The notes: generated by a model from the letters alone, not told the origin. 64,000 bases of DNA from Monosporascus cannonballus (GCA_004154925.1 QJNS01000010.1:551477-615476); one strand, 5' to 3'. Numbered from the stretch's first letter, positions 1-12,094 are shown. Numbers and translations are program-made.

Positions 1-119
1 AATGCTTAGTAATACTTAATTGCGATCTGCTAAGCACTGATTATATAATTTGAGCTGACGTAATCTTTGTAATCTTAGCCCGACTATTTCCATAGGCCCA
101 GCTTAGTTAGGTCGTAATA
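1..119 (-). repeat. 3' portion (plus-strand view) of the left LTR of gypsy E
   Basis: Ends GGTCGTAATA at 119, followed by the same TCTTTTTTC / TCTTGCTCTTAAA-like leader seen after the left LTRs of A and F. Its reverse complement resembles the U3 block of gypsy B, with the shared word GCTGGGCCT, so E belongs to the B-type U3 subfamily. The start of this LTR lies outside the window. Confidence 0.75.
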
Positions 120-189
120 TGACTTCTCTTTTTTCAGAATCTTGCTCTTAAAATTATTTTTTCTTTAGTAAATAATTCTTTTTTTCAAT

Positions 190-805
190 ATATTTTCTCG
201 CGTCACTAAAGATCGTGGTCAAGTTTCTTCGTCTATTAGATGTCGCCAAAACCTGTTTCTTATCTTTGACAAATTTAATTTTGAAGTTATGCCGTAAATC
301 CTTATAATTTTTAACAGGCTAAAAATGCAAAATAATTAACAATATTTTTAAATACAAAAAATATATTAAATATAATTACCTTTATAATAGAAACAGTATT
401 TCTTTGTTCTTTTTAACAAATATTTTTTATCGACAATTAACGTTTAAAATAGGAAAAGGTGCTTATAGAAAAACATTTCTTAGAATTATAAAAACGTTAC
501 CAGTAAAAAAAATAAACGAAGCTATTATACGGTTAATTCGTTTTCGGAAATAAAAAGCGTTTTTTTTTATTCGAAAGGGGTTAAAATGATATAATAAGAA
601 TTGCAGTAACTAAAGGAGTTAAAAAAAATAAAAGCGTTAGAAATAAGCTAATACCGAGGCCTTTTTAGCTGCCTTGAATTCTTTCATTACCTTTAAGTTA
701 TCCGGTATCGATTAGTCGTTTATAAATATTAATTTAAACGTTATTATCTCCGGTAGTTCCGCCGTTATTAATAAAAGTTTTTTAGTAAGCGCTAGGCGCC
801 AATAA
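190..805 (+). pseudogene. Antisense ORF remnant of gypsy E
   Basis: Runs opposite to pol. The first homologous codon is ATA at 190, aligned with the ATG at 16818 in gypsy A, a G-to-A change typical of RIP. The N-terminal part reads a basic, Gln/Arg-rich stretch and then FEVMP, as in A. The C-terminal part reads TEAFLAAL and then GSSAVINKSFL, ending CGC-CAA-TAA at 803-805. One net frameshift and several TAA/TAG stops interrupt it. Function unknown; the evidence for a real gene is conservation across the six copies. Confidence 0.55.
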
Positions 806-3800
806 GATTTTTGGCAGGTTCCTAGATGTTTTCGAAATCCGAGTGCTTTTTTTATTTGATTAGATACTAAGTAAATCCGTGTTTTTTTCTTATGTCGAAT
901 ATTTTCTATATCTTATATAATTATTTGTCTTCTACCTTTATATCGTTTTATGCCATATGCATCTTTATGGTATCCGTTGTTAACTCAAATAAGAAAATAT
1001 GAAAAACTAGATGGAGTTTGACTTTGATAAAAATTTCAATTGATAGTTATTTTCTAAAATTTTTTAGCGATGTTGTATGGACCGATATATTTGAAATCGA
1101 GTTTCTTATTAGGTTTTTTTGTTTGAATATTTTTGACAAAAAAATAAATAATTTTCTTTTCTTCGAAGGTTAATCCCTTTAATCGTTTTTTGTTATAGTA
1201 TTTATTTATCTAGTTATGTACGAATTCTAATTTCATCTTTATTTCTTAATATAATTGTTCAAGTTGTTTTAACGTAAGAATTGTTTTGATATTAATAGGT
1301 CCATTATATGTATCTTTATAAATATCTAGTATAAAATTAAAATTAACGTTTGCTAAAATTATTTTAATGCTTTCGTAATAACTGGTGTTATATATTAACT
1401 GTGCCGTAAGAAACTTTTTAACCTAATTGTTCTGTTTATAGTTAATGTAATATCGTAAGTATATCTCTAATATCTAGTTTAACTGTTCGATTTATTTATC
1501 CATTTAGGGTTTAAACGCGCTAAATAATTTGTGATTCAGGCCGATTTACGCTATAAGGCCTTATTAAAACTTTAAGATGAACGTAATTCCTTTGTTAAAA
1601 ATAGTTTCGTAAGATAATCCGTATATATTGAAAATGTATCTGAAATAATATATGCCATTTGTTCGGTATTAGTATTTTTGTAATAAGGTAAAAAATAAAA
1701 GAAATTCGTATATCGATTAATAATAAAGAAAGTGTTATCATAATATACTCCGGTCGTTAAATTTTCGAATAAGTGAAATTTGGTAATAGAATCTATAATA
1801 ATTAAATTTTATAGTTGTTCCGAAATTGGTAATGATTATAATATTCCGTATAGTTTATGTTATCGTACCTTAGCCTTATTATAAAGGTTGTATTACCGTT
1901 ATATTTTTAAACCGTTATTTTCATTTTAAGAAAAGAATATGAGCGTTAAAATCGTTTTAAAGTATTGTGGATTCCTAAGTGTTTATATAATTAGTATTTA
2001 TATATTTTTTATATTAAGTTCTTTTAGTATTCTATTAAAACTTGTATTTTGTCCGTCTTTTGATCTTTTGAAAGACCGTCGTTATACTGCTGGATTTTCT
2101 GATATATATCAAAAGGTACTGCCCGAATTGTCGTAATCTATTACGGGCGTAAATGTTTTTCTATAATAGTGTTAAAAATTATATAGTTAACTTTAACCAA
2201 TTTCTTTTTAAAATCTGGTCGCCTACTTAAAGTATTGGTTTTGCCGTTTCTTAAGCCCATTTTATAAATAATAACGAAGTCAAAATTTGCTAATTTTTTT
2301 ACGTATCCTAATTATCGTCTTAGAAGTTCTTTGATCGTAGTAAAAACAGGCAAAGTTTTAATAATCCTTATAAACTATGATTTGATATAAGCTTCTTTTT
2401 AAAAATATTTAAATTCTTTAAAGGGTATAATAATAGCCATAAACTTTTTATTTAGGATACCGTAATTAAATTTGACGTTTTTTAATTTGTATAAAAAATA
2501 TAAGAAGACATATTTTGCCTTAATTATTTCGTTATTCGATTACTGCGTTTAATGCATAATCTGAAATATTCGTTTTTAATTTAACGGGGCGGGTTAAATC
2601 GTATATAATTAGTATTGGCTTATTAATAATTACATCTTTGATTTTCTAAAATATTTTTTCTATTTTGAGCGTCCATTTAAATTCTTTTTTTCGTAAGATT
2701 GGTTAAGGATATAGTCATCCTGCTAAAGTTCCGAATAAACTTTCTGTAATAATTAGCAAATCGAAAAATATTTGTACCTTCTTAACCGCGGTTAGCGTCT
2801 ATTATTTTGTGACTATAGCGATTTTCTTTAGATTTATTCTGATATGTTCTAGGGTAATAATATATCTTAAATATTTTATTTCTTGTGCGTAAAATTGATT
2901 TTTTTTTTTTTGCGTTAACAAACAGCCTTACGTCCTATAAAGTTTGAAAAACTTTATGAATATATTCTGCAGATGTTTTTTTCGTTTCTGAAAAGATAAA
3001 AATATCGTCAAAATAGCAAACGACGGAAATATCGAGGTTTTTCGTAATATATAATTAATTATTTGTTTAAAGATTATTAGCACGTTCGTAAATCCTATTA
3101 ATATAACCAAATACTTAAATAGTCCGTATTTCGTCTTAAAGGTTATTTTTTATTCGTATTATTTTTTAATGTTAATAAGGTTATATTTATTTTTAAAATC
3201 AAATATTATGAACTATTTAGCTTCGTAAAGTTAGTTTGTTATTTCTGTAACTAAAACTAATATTATTCTATCTTTAATAGTAATATCGTTTAAATATTAA
3301 TAATTAATTATAAATCGCAATTTTTCGTTTTTCTTTAATACGAAAAATATTAGATATCCCATTAATAATTTCGAAAATTAAATACATTTTTTCTATAACC
3401 GATTTTTTAAAGGTTCTTTGAAAATACGTAATTTATTTCCGCTAAGGTTGTAAATATATTAAAATTTCGTCGAAAATACTTTTTTAAAAAGTATTTTATA
3501 ATCCTATTTAATATGTTCTAATAATTTCGTATTAAGTTTTTTCTTACAAAGTTACTTATATCGGTAATATTATAATAATATATTAATTAAAATCTTTAAT
3601 TTTTGAGATTATTGTTTTAAATCGTTATTTAATTGCCCTAATTTTATTTTGATAGTTATAACAATACGTCGTATTTTTCTTTAATGCCTATTTTATTTTT
3701 TATATTTTATTCTTTTAGATATAAAGGCATTTATTATATTGTTATACCTGTATTTATTACTATTTTCTGTCGAATATTAAAATCTTTATTTTTTTCTTTT

Positions 3801-6253
3801 TTATTTATTAAGAGGATATAAAACAAACCTTATCTAGTTAATCTCTTTATTAATTAAAACTCAGTACTGGCATATTCATAATAATTCTAAGATCATATCG
3901 TAATTCCCAAATAAAACGATATCGCAATTAACTTTCTAGTATCGTCCTTGGATAAAAATCTCGAAATAATTAATTTCGTGTATAATATTCTCGTTATCGT
4001 AAGCAAATTCCTAACTTTCGACATTCGTAGCTATATAAGGTTTTAACTTATATCTTCATAACAATCTAAGCTTATTAATTACATCTGGTATAAAATAATT
4101 TCCGCTCAAAACTTTGCAATCTATTTTTACAATATACTAATTCGTTCCAATTTGTATATCCAAAATAGTAAAATTATTAACGGTTTTTATTATTACGCTT
4201 AAAGCCCTTTCTATGAATTCCTTTTAATTTCTTTAAATTTCGTTATCTTACGGCTTTTATATAAATAACTCTTTTTTTAAATATTTATTTAAATTTATCG
4301 AACTTTATTTATGTTTCTATATATAACGCATCAAGTTGTTATATTTATCGTTATTATCGGCATAATATCTCTTTAAATTATATCTGTGATTCGTAATTTT
4401 CTTATAACTTTTTTCCTTATTAAATATATTATTTTCTATAGTTTCGACCGGATTTTATTATACGTTATATTAATTAGTATCCTAAAGTTCGCTTATAAAT
4501 TAACGTATTCCTTTTTTAATAACAATTTTTGTTAAGATTTATAATAAATAGTGGTTGAAAATAAAGATATATAATAACTTTTTAACAATACTTCTTTATT
4601 ATATACTAAATTAACTCTTTTTTCGTTTAATAATTATATTATTCGTAATTTTAAAAAACGTTTATTTATAGGTATTATTTTTTCGGGCTAACCTTTTATT
4701 TCGGCCAGTTAACGAATATTAATTTTCAAGGTTATAAATCGAAAATATTGATATTATTATTTATCATTTTTATTATTTCCGATTCAGTTTAAAAATTCGA
4801 ATCCTTTATAATATATACGGGTAATTCTTTCGTATATATATTATTTTCATTTTTCGTAATCGTGATATTCTCGTTATCGATAATACATAGTATATATTCT
4901 GCCGTATCGATTAACGATTCCGGAACAGATCTTTTCTGTCCAATCTTAATATTCTCGTAACCATCCTTGTAATTTTTCTTATTATAATCGTAATATCTGC
5001 CGAACTATCTTTTTGGCATTTCGCTTCTCTTATTGGACCTCTCGCTATAGGGGGCCCGGTACGTACTTAAGCCAAATTATGTTAATGGATTTATTTCTAT
5101 TCTTTTAATTTTGTTTGGATTATCTTTCGAATACGGGTTTCTAATTATTCTAACGGGATCTTTTAGGTGCCTTATATTATACTGCTTTATATCCTATTCT
5201 GTTGCAATTAAAACATTTAATTTGGCTCTAGTCTTTTTTGTAAATAGCCTCCAATTTCATAAGTCCTAGTTTCGTACCGTAAAAAATGTTATTATTCTAA
5301 AAAATATTAATAATAATCGTATATCGAATTTTGGTATTACTTCTTTTTTTGGTACTCTTAATACGTCAGGCATATTATTTATTATTAATTTTAATTACCA
5401 TAACGATATAATTTAATAAATAATTTTGCTAATTAAATTTAAAAAGTTTTTTTTGTACTTTTTTTTTAAATTATCGAAAAACTTAGCCTTTAATACCTTT
5501 TGATTCCAATTCTATTTAAACGTTAATTAAACGAATATATTATCGTAATAAAATATTAATCGCTTTTATCGTAACTGCTGAATTTACATTTCGGTTTTTG
5601 TTTTTTCGTATATTATTCCGAAAACCTTTATTAATATTTGCTTAAATTATTCGTAATCATTATATATTCTTATTACATCTGGGTTTTCTTTTTCGATTAA
5701 TAAAATACCATGCTTTTTTATAACGGGTTCGAATTAAATAGCCGTATTTCCGATAAGTCGTTCGATCGCAACTTTAATTCGTATAATAGGTGTAAGTAAT
5801 TAAATAAGAAAATACTCGAAATATACTCGATATTAAGTTAAGAACAATAATAGCTTAATCGAAATTTCGTCGACAAATTCTGGTTTAAGGGGTTTAAAAA
5901 CTTTTTTTAATTTCTAAATAAAATTTAGCTAAATAACCTAGCTTATTCGAAAAAGCTTCCCGATTTTAAAAACTTTTCTTTTTTAAAAAAAACTTTTATA
6001 AACCGCTTTAAAGGACGTTATAAGGTTATTATTATCTTTTTAAGCTGAAAAATACATTTATTTATAATATCTAGACTTCGAAAAACTTCTTCGCAAAAAA
6101 GACAAAGTTACTTCTTTTTCTTTTCGGATTCCATTCCGATATCCGAGTTATCAAGAATTTAATGAATGGACTATTCGGGCTGCTTACTAGTAAATATAAT
6201 ATAGGCGATATTGCTTAAAGTTTAACGGTACTATTAAACAAAAAATTATAATA

Positions 6254-6455
6254 TATAATGGCTAAAAGGTTTAATTAATTCTTAAATCTTAATCGTACGG
6301 ATTTATATTAACAAAAATAACATAAAATTCTGAACAATAAATATAATACTATATTACGTTTCGTAATATTAAGAAATAACAAATAGGTCCTAATTAGGAT
6401 TATCGTAATATTAATAATAAGCCATAATTAAGGTAATCGTATATATATATATAGT
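6254..6455 (-). repeat. Right LTR of gypsy E, truncated
   Basis: Begins TATAATGGC, the mutated form of TGTGACGGC that starts the other family LTRs. It keeps the shared block for about 200 bp and degenerates into a TA repeat near 6440-6455. The expected U3 block and terminal GTAACA are missing, so the copy is truncated or rearranged here. Confidence 0.65.
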
Positions 6456-6720
6456 TATAAAAACATATTATTATTAAGTTATTACGGATTTTTGTTTTTT
6501 TAAAAAAGTAAATGTACCAAACGAAACCGTTTTTACGCAATTACAACTCAGGCCTCGCTGGCTCGTTACGGGATTTGGGATTTGATTAGTTAATATTTAG
6601 CGTTATGGAGCGGTACTTGAGTGACTTTGAAGAAATTGAGCTAGCTGAGGTAACCGAACTTTTTGCTGCGCCACGTTTGTTCTACTCCCCCGGAGCTTTT
6701 CTCTACTCCCTCCGAGCTAG
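6456..6720. other. Unassigned junction sequence between LTR fragments
   Basis: The AT-rich tail changes to GC-balanced DNA at about 6540. Two imperfect copies of a 20-bp CTACTCCC-CCGAGCT unit lie near 6680-6720. No gene or LTR terminus recognised. Confidence 0.5.
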
Positions 6721-6869
6721 GTAACCGGCTTAAGGTGCTTAAGCGGCTTAAGGTACTTGGCACTTTAAGACCTTTGAGCCAGTTACGTAATGTCTTGGCT
6801 TGAGTCGGATTCAGCTTTTCTTGTGGCCCCGACCGTTTGTAGGGAAGCCAAGACCGTTAGGTCATAACA
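6721..6869 (-). repeat. LTR end fragment with C/D-type U3
   Basis: About 150 bp with repeated GGCTTAAG words, ending CCAAGACCGTTAGGTCATAACA-like at 6869. The reverse complement matches the start of the gypsy C LTR at 32062 (TGTTATGACCTAACGGTCTT). It is far less mutated than gypsy E next door. No partner or target duplication was found, so it is a broken remnant. Confidence 0.6.
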
Positions 6870-6962
6870 AAACGGCTCGTTTAGTAATTTGACTCGTTCG
6901 ATAGTGTAGTAAGTTACCAGTGTTTATATATTTATAAAATATTATAATAAAAATATTGTAAA

Positions 6963-7339
6963 TGTGACGGCTATCCGGTTTAGCCAACTATTAAACCTAA
7001 GTCGTACGGGTTTATGTTGGCAGGAGTATCGTGGGAATCTGAGCAATGGATACAGTAACTGGTCACGTCTCGTAATACCAAGGGTGTCTTGGGTAACGAT
7101 CTGTTATTACAAGCTAATGTTATTTACACTATGGGAAATAATAAGCGTATATATCCTTCACAGTTTGATTAAATCTCCATTAGATCTTGACGTTATCACA
7201 GATCCAATGTTATTGGATTTGATTGGTTCTGTATGGATTCACTTGGATCTTGACGCCAAGAGAGATGAGATCCAAATCACGTAACTCTTTCGCGTGGGTC
7301 CGACCGTTCTTGCGACCGATCTTGGTTTGGGTCGTAACA
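6963..7339 (-). repeat. Solo LTR of the gypsy A subfamily, well preserved
   Basis: 377 bp beginning TGTGACGGC and ending GGGTCGTAACA, flanked by perfect 5-bp duplications GTAAA at 6958-6962 and 7340-7344. It carries both the shared R/U5 block and the A-type U3 (GATCTTGACG, GGGTCCGACCGTT). It matches the 370-bp LTRs of gypsy A but keeps many of their lost G and C bases. Probably formed by LTR-LTR recombination. Its length, below the roughly 400-bp limit known for RIP in Neurospora, would explain why it is unmutated. Confidence 0.9.
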
Positions 7340-7435
7340 GTAAAGAAATAAATGCACACGATAAAACCTTCGGCGACTAGTCGCCAACTTATACGCATAA
7401 GGATAATTACAAAACCCCGTTTCCGGGTAATATAT

Positions 7436-7632
7436 GTAGCTGCTGCTGAACGCAGCGAAGAGGGCGAGACAGCAAGTGGATCGTCCCAGCATGCCGAACA
7501 GCAGGGAACTCAGCAAGAAGGCCGCAGGAGGATACTGAAGAGGACGCAGTGGTTGCGGCGCAAGTACAGGCACATGAGGTCGAAGAAGAGGTAGAAACCG
7601 AATGCGAGAGCATCGTATCTGAAGAGCCCTAA
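7436..7632 (+). pseudogene. Acidic, Gln/Glu-rich C-terminal coding remnant, possibly frameshifted
   Basis: One frame reads AAAERSEEGE and then Gln-rich residues to about 7530. The next frame reads EDTEEDAVVAAQ, then Glu/Val-rich residues ending SEEP-stop at 7630-7632. Together they look like one disordered acidic tail with a one-base shift or a missed intron. The solo LTR just upstream may have cut off the rest of the gene. No family recognised. Confidence 0.25.
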
Positions 7633-7907
7633 GCGGGGCAAAAGTGAATAAGATAACGATAGACAACTCGATGCAAACCAAACCCATACGATACCCCTTA
7701 ACCAATCATAACTTCTATCTTCGATGAACGCATTATTTGCTCGCCGTTTTCCTTTTCATCCCCAATCGATCGATTAATCCCTGGTCATTGTTCGGGGATC
7801 CATGGAATATCATCCCTCACTCACTCACTAGAGACGACTCTCAGTAGCCTGTTTGCGCCTAGGTCGTCCTTCAGGGCTTCATCAACCTTCCGCCCTTCGG
7901 TGACTAG
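7633..7907. other. Intergenic or intronic sequence, nothing assigned
   Basis: GC-balanced, with TCACTCACTCACTAG at 7817-7831. An ATG at 7724 opens a frame of only 17 codons. No RNA gene or repeat seen. Confidence 0.4.
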
Positions 7908-8162
7908 TGGATCCTCATTGCTATTGCAATGCTTTATGCTGCTGTTCTTCTCGCGCATGACAGACTCTCTCAGATTTCATCAGATATTCTCACCGATGCG
8001 CCGATGCATCCTCCCTTATCGACCGACCCCGAGCCCGACCTCCGGGCATGGTCTGAGGAACTGGCTGCTCTCGGCATATCGTCACCTCAATCCGACGACC
8101 GACATAATTTGGGGCCAGAGACAGCCGGATGTCTTGATTGGCGACCGGAGAATTTTGGGTGA
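7908..8162 (+). CDS. Candidate 3' exon of an unidentified small membrane protein
   Basis: After a good acceptor (GACTAG ending at 7907) the frame reads WILIAIAMLYAAVLLA, a plausible membrane segment. It continues for about 68 residues, rich in Pro, Asp and Glu in the middle, and ends GCLDWRPENFG-stop. An internal ATG at 7929 would give a 77-residue protein. Codon use and composition look coding, but no upstream exon could be fixed and the family is not recognised. It is convergent with POL31. Confidence 0.3.
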   Translation, partial: WILIAIAMLYAAVLLAHDRLSQISSDILTDAPMHPPLSTDPEPDLRAWSEELAALGISSPQSDDRHNLGPETAGCLDWRPENFG

Positions 8163-8399
8163 ACGAGGCTGGGGCGGCGTTTTCGGTGGACTTCTTATCC
8201 ACCCCATGTATGTATATTAGTTCAATTTCTTCACATTTGCCCGCGTAGATATTTAATCTCTATCTAATACGGTCGGCAAAGCTCATTATGTAATATGTAA
8301 TATGCACATCGTTAGTCGTGGCATCGTTCCTTGGGTCGCTCCCCGAAGGATTCTCCAGCCTCCATTATTTAGTTTCTCAGCCCCGCCACAGCAGGCTCA
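8163..8399. terminator. Convergent 3' flank between the candidate exon and POL31
   Basis: 237 bp holding the 3' end of POL31 on the minus strand, with AT-rich words around 8220-8310 including TAATATGTAATATG. No discrete terminator hairpin is visible, as is normal for a fungal gene. Confidence 0.3.
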
Positions 8400-10082
8400 T
8401 CATATAGCCGCAATTTTGACTTTCGTGACCTCCAACGTCTCGGAATCCACCAGCACTATCTCTTTCGTCGCCGAGAACGAAGGCACCGTGATGAGCCGGA
8501 CGGACTGGCCCTGGGGACCGTAGACTACCTTCGTACCGAACTCAGGCTGGCAGCCCACGAAGTACAGGTGCGGACAATTCTCCATGACGAACGGATCGTC
8601 GTCCTGGAACGGATAGCTCCCTATATCGATTAGCAAGGGGGGCCATTTCAAAAGGTGCGATCCACGCGGTTACTCACATAAGGTGTCCGGCGCGGTCGGC
8701 GCGCAACACCGCCACCTACACATCGCCTCCATCATGCCCAGCCGGTCGTCGCTGTCTACGTACTTGAAGACGTCCTCGACGTTCTGGCCGCCAGTCCCCA
8801 GTACCCGCCACCCATCGAGCTCCCCCTCCCAGGGGTTCGTCACGGTATCAAACCAGCCGGCTTCCGACGATGTCGGCGCGACCGTGTACTGTCGCGAATT
8901 TGGGAACATGGCCGAGTGTATGGGCTGCTGCGGGTAGCTCGCGTTTGCGGGATCCTGCGCTCCGGGGAGCAGCGTCACGGGCATTGTAGGGAGGAGGGCG
9001 GAGAGGAACTCGTCGAGGAGCTGGGAGGGCAGGGCGTTGTAGGAGCTGCTGTCGTAGCCATACTTCTTGTGGGTCTTCTTCTGGTCTTCTGCCATCGGCC
9101 GCTCCTCTAAAACTATCGAGTTGCCGGCGATGATCAACCGGCTGATCTGCGATATCTCCTGCTGCGCTGCGGGGTCTAGCGTCTCACCCAGTAGATACTC
9201 TAGCAGAAGGCTTAGTTCTAAGGCGTGCGATGCGTCGTGGCCGGAGAAGCTGAGGCCGGACACAATGGCAATCTTGCCCCCGCTCCCTCTAGCCTGGGAA
9301 TCAGTCATCTCTTCGTCTTCGTCCTCCTTCTTGGCTTTCCCTGCGCCATTCGTTGCTGGAGGCTTTGATAGGGACCACCGCTCTGGCTGGGGTGGGAGAT
9401 CTGGGAGCTTCAGGTCGATGACCTCCAACTCGCCGTTGGCGTTCTCGGTGCCCATTACGGCGATGATACAGCCCGTAACGAGAAAGACGGACTTGAGGGC
9501 ATCCCCAACAAGCCGAATCCGACCCGACTCGTCCTCCAACGTGACAGCATCTGAGCCGTCTCCGGAATAATATTTGTTATTCGATATCGGGGCTGAGATC
9601 CATCTCTAGCGAGTGTCAGCATTCTGTGCAATCCGCATCTAGGGGATGTGCTGCTGCTCGTCACATACGTCCTTCGAGACGTCCTCTAGAATATTGGGCT
9701 TCAAAGACATATCCATGTAGACAGTACCTGAAACCCAACACAATTCACCTTGGCGGATATCCAGCACCCGCTCCACCCGCTTCACGGGCTCATCGCCGAT
9801 AACAGTCCCATCCCACGTCTCAGTTGCGATCTGCTCCACGGCCGGCTTTATCTTTGTGAGACGCAGGAAGTACATATCAGCGAACTGCTGCTGATACGAC
9901 TTCTCCTTGTTCAGCCTAAAAGAATGGAGGGGCGTGTAGGTCGAAGCTACCCTCTCCAGCTGCTGTCCCGGCTTGCCCCTAGCTGGCGGTCAGTATCGGG
10001 CCTCGTACCAATCCCAATTGCATATTTTAACTTACGAAGGCTTCCGGAGCATGTTACCGGGAATGTCATCTAACGCAGCCAT
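8400..10082 (-). CDS. POL31: DNA polymerase delta small (B) subunit, POLD2/Cdc1/Pol31 family
   Basis: Second subunit of replicative DNA polymerase delta, which holds the catalytic subunit and supports lagging-strand synthesis in the nucleus. Four exons on the minus strand: 10082-10036, 9978-9669, 9605-8678 and 8620-8400, joining in frame to 501 residues, normal for fungi. Family landmarks in order: SFRLNKEKSYQQQFADMYFL near the N-terminus, GELCWVSGTVYMDMSLKPN, DESGRIRLVGD (OB-fold region), VSGLSFSGHD and IAGNS (the inactive phosphoesterase-like domain), then APTAPDTLW joined across an intron to SYPFQDDDPF, and the C-terminal NCPHLYFVGCQPEFGT. Introns begin GTAAGT, GTATGT and GTGAGT. The start ATG gives MAALDDIPGN. 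Its promoter is shared with YTM1. No disabling change seen. Confidence 0.95.
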
Positions 10083-10560
10083 CTCGGGGTCTGATCATCC
10101 GCCCGGGTCAATTATGTGACCTGGGATGCTGTTGTATAAACGTTGGGAGCTGCGTAGTTAGACGCACCTGTAAGGGAAGGGACGCGCTTTTTGGCGTTAA
10201 TGGGTGTGGGGCTGCTGCTTCTCTGATCTGTGGCTTGGCCTACTGCTCAGCCACACCTCCAGAGCTGTCATTGGCTAATGTTTTGGCGGGGCAAATAAGG
10301 CTGAAAATTCCGGACAAGGCTGTCCAAACTTTTCAGAAAATTGTTTGAGGGACTGAACTTGTTCGACACCACACACCACCTTCCGTTGTACTTTCATACT
10401 AGAATTTGCGCATTTACTAGCTGGCCGTCGCTGTGTCCCGTACTCGAATTATTTACTTAAATTCTTCCCCCTATACCACGACCTGTTTGTTAATTGGGGA
10501 AGAACCTACTCTGAACCGCCAGATTTAAACTTGCGATAATCATCGCAACCCGACAGCGAC
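10083..10560. promoter_or_regulatory. Bidirectional promoter region between POL31 and YTM1
   Basis: 478 bp separate the two start codons. The region has CT/TC-rich tracts and no strong TATA box near either start; ATTGGCTAAT at 10270-10279 is a candidate CCAAT-type site. Replication and ribosome-biogenesis genes are both growth-linked, so co-regulation is plausible but is inference. Confidence 0.5.
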
Positions 10561-12094
10561 ATGGATCCTATGGAACAGCCTGGGCCGTCTGAGCCCCAGC
10601 AGATCAGGATAAACCTCACAACATCAACCCCAGACCTTCAACTACCCGAAGGCCAGACGCAGCTACTTGTTCCCGGAGGTATGGATCGCAGCCGCTACCC
10701 CGGCTCTGGCTTCAGTCCGAGGGAAAAGAGCGCTAACAGCTATACCAGACCTCAAGCGATATGGCCTATCTAAGATTCTGAACTCCGAGTCTATGCTCAA
10801 CACTTCCACGCCGATCCCATTCGACTTTCTTATCGACGGCGCATTCCTGCGCACGTCCCTCGACGAGTACCTGAAAGCCAATGGGCTCTCCTACGAAACA
10901 ACCCTTACCCTACAATATGTACGGAGCTTACTGCCGCCCAGTTACCAGGCAAGCTTCGAACACGACGACTGGATCAGCGACGTGGATGTACTGTCGGTGA
11001 GCTCCCGCGCAGGTATTTGGTCGGGAGAGAAGTTTGCGACAGGCCAGGATAGGCTTCTATCTGCTTCATACGACGGTTTAGTAAGGATATGGAACAATTC
11101 GGGCTCGGTGATCGCTACCTCACCATCGAGCAGCCAAGGTGGCCACAGCGCAAGCGTCAAGACAGCGAAGTTCATGTCGGCGACGCAAATCGCATCGGCG
11201 GGCCTTGACCGGACAGCCAGGATATGGAAGTACACAGAAGCCGATGACCACTTCTCGGGAACCTTGAAGCCGACCTTGGAACTCTACGGCCACAAGGCCT
11301 GTATCGAATCTTTAGATGTGCACACGCCCACGGGTCGCATTGTGACCGCCGGCAGCGACGGAAACGTCGGTCTCTGGACAACGTCCAAGACATCGGCGCC
11401 AGCCGCTCCCACGGGCCTCCTACCCGGCGCAAACGCTAACGCCAACAAGAAACGGAAGATCTCATCCTCGGCACCGCAGAGGGGGCCGCTATCACTCATG
11501 CCCATCCACGCCTCCCCCGCCTCCGCGGCGATATTCCACCCGCACGACGCGACCGTGGCGTACTCGGCATCGCAGGACCACACGATCCGCACCATCGACC
11601 TGACGACATCCCTCGTGGTTTCGACGCTGACCACGGCGCACCCGCTGCTGTCGCTCTGCGGGCTGCCGAGCGGCCTCCTGGCGGCGGGCACGTCGGCGCG
11701 GCATATCACGCTAGTGGACCCCCGCGCCTCGGCGGCCGCGACCTCGGTCATGACGCTGCGCGGGCACCGCAACATGGTGGGCTGCCTCGCGGCGTCGCCC
11801 GAGCACGACTACGCGCTCGTGTCGGGCTCGCATGACGGCACCTGCCGCGTCTGGGACCTACGCAGCGTGCGCGCCGGCACCAAGGCCGAGGGCGGCGGCA
11901 GCGTCGGCGACTCGGTCTACGTCATCGAGCGCGAGGGCGATAAGGCGAATAACAACAAGAAGAGCGACGTCCCCGGCCGCGGCGCCAAGGTCTTCGGCAT
12001 CGCCTGGGACAGGCAGTGGGGCATTGTCAGCGCCGGCGAGGACAAACAGGTGCAGGTCAACAGGGGCAAGGATCTGCTCGCGGCGCAGCAGTAG
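10561..12094 (+). CDS. YTM1: Ribosome biogenesis protein Ytm1 (WDR12), NLE domain plus WD40 propeller
   Basis: Ytm1 pairs with Erb1 and Nop7 (PeBoW complex) in the nucleolus and, through its NLE domain, is a target of the AAA+ ATPase Rea1/Midasin during 60S maturation. Two exons, 10561-10678 and 10749-12094, with a 70-bp GTATGG...CAG intron, give 487 residues, usual for fungi. The NLE domain is at about residues 13-90 ([18 protein letters not shown]; then [40 protein letters not shown]). WD40 blades follow with [30 protein letters not shown] and CRVWDLRS. A Lys/Arg-rich insert (NKKRKISS) sits mid-propeller. The end [16 protein letters not shown] matches the family. No defect seen. Confidence 0.95.

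Larger units (their letters stand above)
1..6455 (-). mobile_element. Ty3/gypsy LTR retrotransposon 'E', left-truncated by the window edge, RIP-degraded
   Basis: Extremely AT-rich block holding the internal region (120-6253) of a gypsy element whose pol would be read on the minus strand. The order of recognisable parts matches gypsy A, D and F: LTR end at 119, antisense ORF remnant at 190-805, the chromodomain end of pol (reverse complement) near 770-850, then reverse-oriented integrase, RNase H, RT and gag traces up to the second LTR at 6254. No frame stays open for more than about 65 codons. Residual C and G sit largely in CpG, as expected when CpA is the favoured RIP target. The right LTR breaks off in a TA microsatellite near 6440-6455, so that end is damaged and no target duplication can be assigned. 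Confidence 0.85.

Noticed and set aside
7277..7705. 142-codon minus-strand ORF crossing the solo LTR boundary
   Set aside because: It runs through the LTR end and its target duplication, so it cannot be an ancestral gene; composition is cysteine/leucine noise.
9067..9570. 167-codon ORF opposite POL31
   Set aside because: Ser/Pro-rich mirror of the polymerase delta exon; lies wholly inside a well-supported coding exon.
11284..11775. 163-codon ORF on the strand opposite YTM1
   Set aside because: Shadow of the GC-rich WD40 coding frame; no start context, intron pattern or family likeness, while the sense frame is clearly Ytm1.
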